Assembly: GCA_016720545.1 (NCBI GenBank)
Contig: JADKKK010000035.1
Span: forward strand, 248,001 to 312,000
Source: Myxococcales bacterium
Lineage (GTDB): Bacteria; Myxococcota_A; Polyangia; Polyangiales; Polyangiaceae
Reading direction: 5' to 3'
DNA length: 64,000 nt
Part shown: one piece after another, positions 59,280 to 64,000 of the stretch
How the letters are laid out: each line of letters begins with the position of its first letter
How positions within the stretch are numbered: the first letter of the stretch is position 1
Program-made: the position numbers and the translations under genes
The notes under the pieces: model-generated
Database searches by the model: none
What the model saw: the letters and a program-made list of their open reading frames with translations, nothing else
Told to the model about the DNA's origin: nothing

Positions 59280-60227
59280 ATGAAGGGATCTCACTCGCTA
59301 GGGCCGTTCGCGCGACGCGCGCTCCCCGCGCTCGTGCTCTGCGTGGGCTGCTCCGCCGCCGAGGCCCCCACGGGCGCAGACCCGCCCGACCCCACCGCCG
59401 CGCCGTCTGCGGAGCCAAGCGCGACCGCGCCCCCAAGCTCCCCGCCGCCCGACGCGGCCCCCGCCGACGCCGGACCGCCTGCGCGCGACGCCGCGCCGGC
59501 CGCCCCCGCGCCTCCCGCGGGGCTCGCGTGCTACGCGAAGCACACGGGCGGCACAGCGCTGCAGCGCGGGGGCTCGTGGGTGCTCGCCTTCGGCCCGACC
59601 GCCTCGCCCGCCCTCGACGTACTTTGGGACGACGGCCGCGCCAAGACCTTCGACGAGAAGCTCGCGGCGCCCGACGTCGAGGACATTCTGTCGATACCCT
59701 ATCGGCGAGGTTCGATAGTCCCCGTCACCGGAGTCAACGACGACCCAGGGCGCATACGCCACGACGGCGTGCTCAAGGCAATCTACGGCCAGACCGAGGC
59801 CCTCGTCCGCGCCGAGCTCGTCAACGTGAGCTTCATGGGGCAGTCTCTGCCGTTCCACCGGAAGGCGGCGCCCGCGCTCACGCGGGTCGCGCAGCGGCTC
59901 GCCACGGCGGTCGCGCAGACCCCCTCCCTCGGGCAGTACGTGACCGGAGAGCTCGGCGGCACCATGACCTGGCGCTTCATCGCGAACACCACGCGGCTCT
60001 CTTCGCACTCGTTCGCGACGGCGATCGACATCGTGGTGGCCAAGAGCAACTACTGGGAGTGGGAGAAAGACACCCAGGGTCGCTTCACCTGGAAAAACTC
60101 GATCCCCCAGGCCATCGTCGACATCTTCGAGAGCGAAGGCTTCGCGTGGGGTGGCCGCTGGTACCACTACGACACGATGCACTTCGAATACCGCCCGGAG
60201 CTGTTCGATCCGGCGTGCGTGCCGTAA
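59280..60227 (+). CDS. M15-family D-Ala-D-Ala carboxypeptidase-like lipoprotein
   Basis: 315 residues. Signal and lipobox (LVLCVGCSAAEAP, Cys near 24), Pro/Ala linker, then the VanY/M15 peptidase domain: metal motif 'RLSSHSFATAIDIVVAKS' (SxHxxxxAxD) and 'WYHYDTMHFEYRPEL' with the downstream Glu-His/His ligands. Such enzymes trim the terminal D-Ala of peptidoglycan stem peptides. A segment with 'VVPVTGVNDDPGRIRHDGVL'-like order precedes it. ATG 59280. Confidence 0.85.
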   Translation: MKGSHSLGPFARRALPALVLCVGCSAAEAPTGADPPDPTAAPSAEPSATAPPSSPPPDAAPADAGPPARDAAPAAPAPPAGLACYAKHTGGTALQRGGSWVLAFGPTASPALDVLWDDGRAKTFDEKLAAPDVEDILSIPYRRGSIVPVTGVNDDPGRIRHDGVLKAIYGQTEALVRAELVNVSFMGQSLPFHRKAAPALTRVAQRLATAVAQTPSLGQYVTGELGGTMTWRFIANTTRLSSHSFATAIDIVVAKSNYWEWEKDTQGRFTWKNSIPQAIVDIFESEGFAWGGRWYHYDTMHFEYRPELFDPACVP

Positions 60228-60251
60228 CGCAGCCACCCGACGGTCGGCGCC

Positions 60252-61289
60252 TCAGTCGAAGCCGCCGCGCTCGGGTACGGGGATGGCGGACGTGAGCGCC
60301 CTCGCGGCGGCCGAGTCCTTCACGATTTGCTCGCGGAGCGCCTCGAAGCTCTCGAACTTGCGCTCGTCACGCACGCGCTCGCGCACGTGAACGCGGAGCG
60401 GGCGGTCGTAGAGGTCGAGCGACGCGTCGTGGAGGTGGACCTCGACGTGCCGCTCGGGGCTGCCGGCGCTGACCGTCGGGCGGGTGCCGACGTTCATCAC
60501 CCCGTGACCGAGCGCGCGGATCGGGGCGCCATCCGGCGCCTCGAGCAGGTCGACCGAGACGGCGTAGACCCCGTTCGCGGGGAGCAGCTCGGGGACCTCG
60601 GCGAGGTTCGCGGTGGGGAAGCCTATCGTCCGCCCCCTCTGGGCTCCGCGCGACACCACGCCGGACAGCGCGTGGGGCCTCCCGAGGAGCTCAGTTGCAC
60701 TCTGCACGCTTCCCGCCGCGACCAGCCCGCGGATGCGCGTGCTCGAGAGCGGGCCCTCCGCGTCGGTCGCGAGGACCGAGGCGTAGGCCTCGAGGCCGCG
60801 AGAACGCGCCGACGTCTCGAGAAACGCGAAGTTGCCCGCGCGCGCCTTGCCAAAGCGGAAATTGTCGCCGACGACGACGACGCGCGCGGCGAGCGCCCCG
60901 AAGACGAGGTCGTTCAGGAAGCCCTCGGGGGGGGTCTCGGCGAACGCGCTCGAGAAGCGCGCCACGATGATCTCCACCACGCCGTGGCGCCCGAAGAGCG
61001 CGGCCTTGCGGGCCACGGTGGTGAGCCGCGGCGGCTCGGGTCGGCCGAGGACCCCCGCCGGGTGGGGCTCGAACGTGAGGACCGCCGGCGCGAGCCCCCG
61101 CTCCCCCGCGAGCGCGCCCATTTGCGCGAGCACGGCCGCGTGCCCGCGATGGACGCCGTCGAAGTTACCGATGACGAGCGCCGACGCCGGGGCGCGCGAC
61201 GGCAGCCCAAGCCAGGGGTCGACCCGGATCACGCGCGGGCCCAGAGGCCCACCGGGATCGTGAGGGTGAGGGGCGTCGGCTTCAGCCAC
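60252..61289 (-). CDS. ribF: bifunctional riboflavin kinase/FAD synthetase
   Basis: 345 residues from GTG 61289 (AAGGGG upstream). N-terminal nucleotidyltransferase: 'ALVIGNFDGVHRGHAAVLAQ' (HxGH), 'DNFRFGKARAG' and 'LSSTRIRGLVAAGSV'. C-terminal riboflavin kinase: 'RGRTIGFPTANL', 'VGTRPTVSAG', 'EVHLHDASLDLYDRPLRV'. It phosphorylates riboflavin to FMN and adenylates FMN to FAD. Length is normal. It often lies near truB or ribosomal genes, but not here. Confidence 0.95.
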   Translation of the reverse strand: MAEADAPHPHDPGGPLGPRVIRVDPWLGLPSRAPASALVIGNFDGVHRGHAAVLAQMGALAGERGLAPAVLTFEPHPAGVLGRPEPPRLTTVARKAALFGRHGVVEIIVARFSSAFAETPPEGFLNDLVFGALAARVVVVGDNFRFGKARAGNFAFLETSARSRGLEAYASVLATDAEGPLSSTRIRGLVAAGSVQSATELLGRPHALSGVVSRGAQRGRTIGFPTANLAEVPELLPANGVYAVSVDLLEAPDGAPIRALGHGVMNVGTRPTVSAGSPERHVEVHLHDASLDLYDRPLRVHVRERVRDERKFESFEALREQIVKDSAAARALTSAIPVPERGGFD

Positions 61290-61415
61290 GGCGACCCCTT
61301 AGCACGGCGCGGCGGGCGCCGTGCACGAGAGAGAACGGCACCCACGGCGGTTTTCGGTACCCGCGCTTTTGTCGCTTTGGTACCTCTCGTACGGGGCACT
61401 TCGCCCGGAGGTACC

Positions 61416-62657
61416 ATGAAACGAGCGAGTCTCGACGCCCTCGATCGCGAGGCGCTCATTCGGCTGGCCGAGGAGCACGGCATCACGCGGCCGCGCATCC
61501 TCACGCGGCCCGAGCTCGTCGACGAGATCCTGCTGCGCTCGGCCACGGAGCCGGGGGCCGATGCGTCCCTCGCGCGGGGCTTTTTTGGGCTCGCGCGCGA
61601 CCTCGTGGCGCGCGTGGTGGAGCGCGGGCTGCACCTGCCGGAGGCCGCGTCGCTCATCCGCAACATCGCGGTCGAGCCCCCACGGCGCGCCCCCCGCGTG
61701 GCGCCGCTGCCCACGGTCACGCTGGCTCAAATCTACGCGTCGCAGGGGCACACGGCCCGCGCCGTCGAGACGCTGCGACGGGTCCTCGACGAGGAGCCGG
61801 ACCACGCGGAGGCCCGCCGGCTGCTCGCGACCCTCGAGGACTCGGCCTACGCGCCGCCGAAGGAGCCCTTGCCGCCCGAGCCCGAAGAGCCCCAGGCTGC
61901 GCCCGAGGCCGAGGAGACGACCACCGCCCCCGAGGGAGACGAGGCGAGCGCCGCCAGCGCCGCGCCAGCGGCGGCCGACGCCCCTGAGCCCGACGACGCC
62001 GTGGCCCCCCGGGAGAGACCCGTCGTCGAGGCCGCGGCGAAAGCCCCCGCGCCCACCGCCCCGCCGAGCGAGCCCGCGCGCGAGCCCGTGCCCGCGATGC
62101 TGAACGACAGGCCCCTGCCGCCCCGCTACGACGTGACCGAGTGCGTCGCGATCTCAGTCGATCCCGAGACCCTCTTCGTCTACTGGGAGGTGCGTGAGGA
62201 GCTGCTCGTGCGCGTCCGCGCGGGGCGCGGGCCAGGCGTGGTCGTTCTGCGAGCGCTCGTCATCGAGCCGAGCTGGGGGGGGCCTCGCACGGTGGTGCGC
62301 GACCACGACGTCCACGCGACCCTCGGCGACTACTTCCTCCGCGAGCTCCCTTCGGGCAGCGTGGTGCGCGTCGCGATCGGCTACCGCCCGGAGGCAGGCG
62401 ATTTCTCGCCGCTCGCTCACTCGCCGCTCCTCACGCTGCCTCGCCGTTCGCCCGTGCTGGACCTCGCCCAGACGTTCGTCCGGTGGACGCCCGGCGGCGC
62501 CGTCGAGGAGCCCAACGAGCGGCTCGCTCAAATCGCGGCCCTCGCCGCGGCGCGCGCACGCGAAGAGACCGCGCGCGTCGAATGCGGCGCGCCTCGCGAC
62601 GCCGCGCCACCCGACGAGCCCCCGCGCCGCGCGAGCCCGCCGCTCGGCTCTTCGTAG
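61416..62657 (+). CDS. DUF4912 protein with SAP/Rho-N-like N-terminus
   Basis: 413 residues from ATG 61416 with a strong GGAGG 4 nt upstream. N-terminus (LDREALIRLAEEHGITRPRI) resembles a SAP/Rho-N-like helix-extended-loop-helix. A TPR-like pair follows (LAQIYASQGHTARAVETLRR, VLDEEPDHAEARRLLATLE). A Glu/Ala/Pro-rich linker (residues ~150-235) leads to DUF4912 (DVTECVAISVDPETLFVYWE, ALVIEPSWGG, 'SGSVVRVAIGYRPEAGDF') near the C-terminus. DUF4912 proteins are of unknown role. Confidence 0.8.
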   Translation: MKRASLDALDREALIRLAEEHGITRPRILTRPELVDEILLRSATEPGADASLARGFFGLARDLVARVVERGLHLPEAASLIRNIAVEPPRRAPRVAPLPTVTLAQIYASQGHTARAVETLRRVLDEEPDHAEARRLLATLEDSAYAPPKEPLPPEPEEPQAAPEAEETTTAPEGDEASAASAAPAAADAPEPDDAVAPRERPVVEAAAKAPAPTAPPSEPAREPVPAMLNDRPLPPRYDVTECVAISVDPETLFVYWEVREELLVRVRAGRGPGVVVLRALVIEPSWGGPRTVVRDHDVHATLGDYFLRELPSGSVVRVAIGYRPEAGDFSPLAHSPLLTLPRRSPVLDLAQTFVRWTPGGAVEEPNERLAQIAALAAARAREETARVECGAPRDAAPPDEPPRRASPPLGSS

Positions 62658-62840
62658 GCAGCGGCGACCGCTTCGCCCCGGCCAACGACGTCGGCGCGCC
62701 CAGGTCGTCTGGGCCGCCTGGCGCCACCCGGTGCGGAGCGGCCGCCGACGCGACGTTGATCCTTTCTTGACGCCACGGCGGCCCACCTTGACCGCGCCGA
62801 GATAGGGGAGGCGGTACGACGACGGTGCACGGAGTCACCC

Positions 62841-64000
<1,160 letters not shown>

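Overview
The window is about 70% G+C and uses strongly GC-biased third codon positions. Many of its genes encode lipoproteins with a lipobox followed by long Ala/Asp/Pro-rich linkers. It also carries a eukaryotic-type Ser/Thr kinase with a PEGA-like tail, a DUF2330 protein with a MYXO-CTERM-like C-terminus, a lipoprotein with an FGE/SUMF-type domain and several membrane fatty-acid desaturases. Together these point to a chromosomal segment of a myxobacterium (Myxococcota, probably class Polyangia); this is inferred from gene content, not from a marker gene. I see no rRNA, tRNA, CRISPR array, prophage, insertion sequence or replication origin.

Layout. 1-3.2 kb: the end of a P-loop ATPase gene tightly coupled to an MscS channel, then a convergent SLC4-like anion transporter. 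3.5-5.2 kb: a belt of truncated genes (DUF3160 lipoprotein, an orphan fragment, an alpha/beta-hydrolase N-terminus). 5.2-11 kb: a secreted lipoprotein; a minus-strand ACP / hexapeptide acyltransferase / PLP decarboxylase operon; the divergent carboxyltransferase gene accA; an SDR reductase. 11-20 kb: Ser/Thr kinase, SGNH esterase lipoprotein, a DUF952-DJ-1 fusion, a putative zinc protease lipoprotein, two membrane proteins and serA, followed by about 400 bp packed with inverted repeats. 20-30 kb: lipoproteins, a frameshifted N-formylglutamate-amidohydrolase-like gene, a SMI1/KNR4 protein, a second SDR, an FGE-type lipoprotein, a CAP-domain lipoprotein and an orphan PAS histidine kinase. 30-49 kb: MFS transporter, hot-dog protein, three membrane desaturases, ArfB, an EI24-like membrane protein, DUF2330 protein, ExbD, M3 peptidase, ureohydrolase, an RRM RNA-binding protein with a terminator-like hairpin in its leader, and a spermidine-synthase-like protein. 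49-64 kb: a secreted esterase, a pair of unknown cytoplasmic proteins (the second frameshifted), a zinc-ribbon protein heading an operon of four tandem two-domain YbjQ-like proteins, an M15 peptidase, ribF, a DUF4912 protein and an incomplete, frameshifted outer-membrane beta-barrel gene.

The most unusual locus is 54154-58675: a zinc-ribbon gene and four consecutive paralogues, each with an 'SDLSV'-type and then an 'SDLSG'-type YbjQ-like domain, giving eight domains in one tightly packed operon. Second are the RRM leader (45761-45946) and the hairpin cluster (19679-20072). Three genes carry an apparent single-base frameshift in a G/C-rich run (near 21829, 52711 and 63745). These may be assembly errors rather than pseudogenes.
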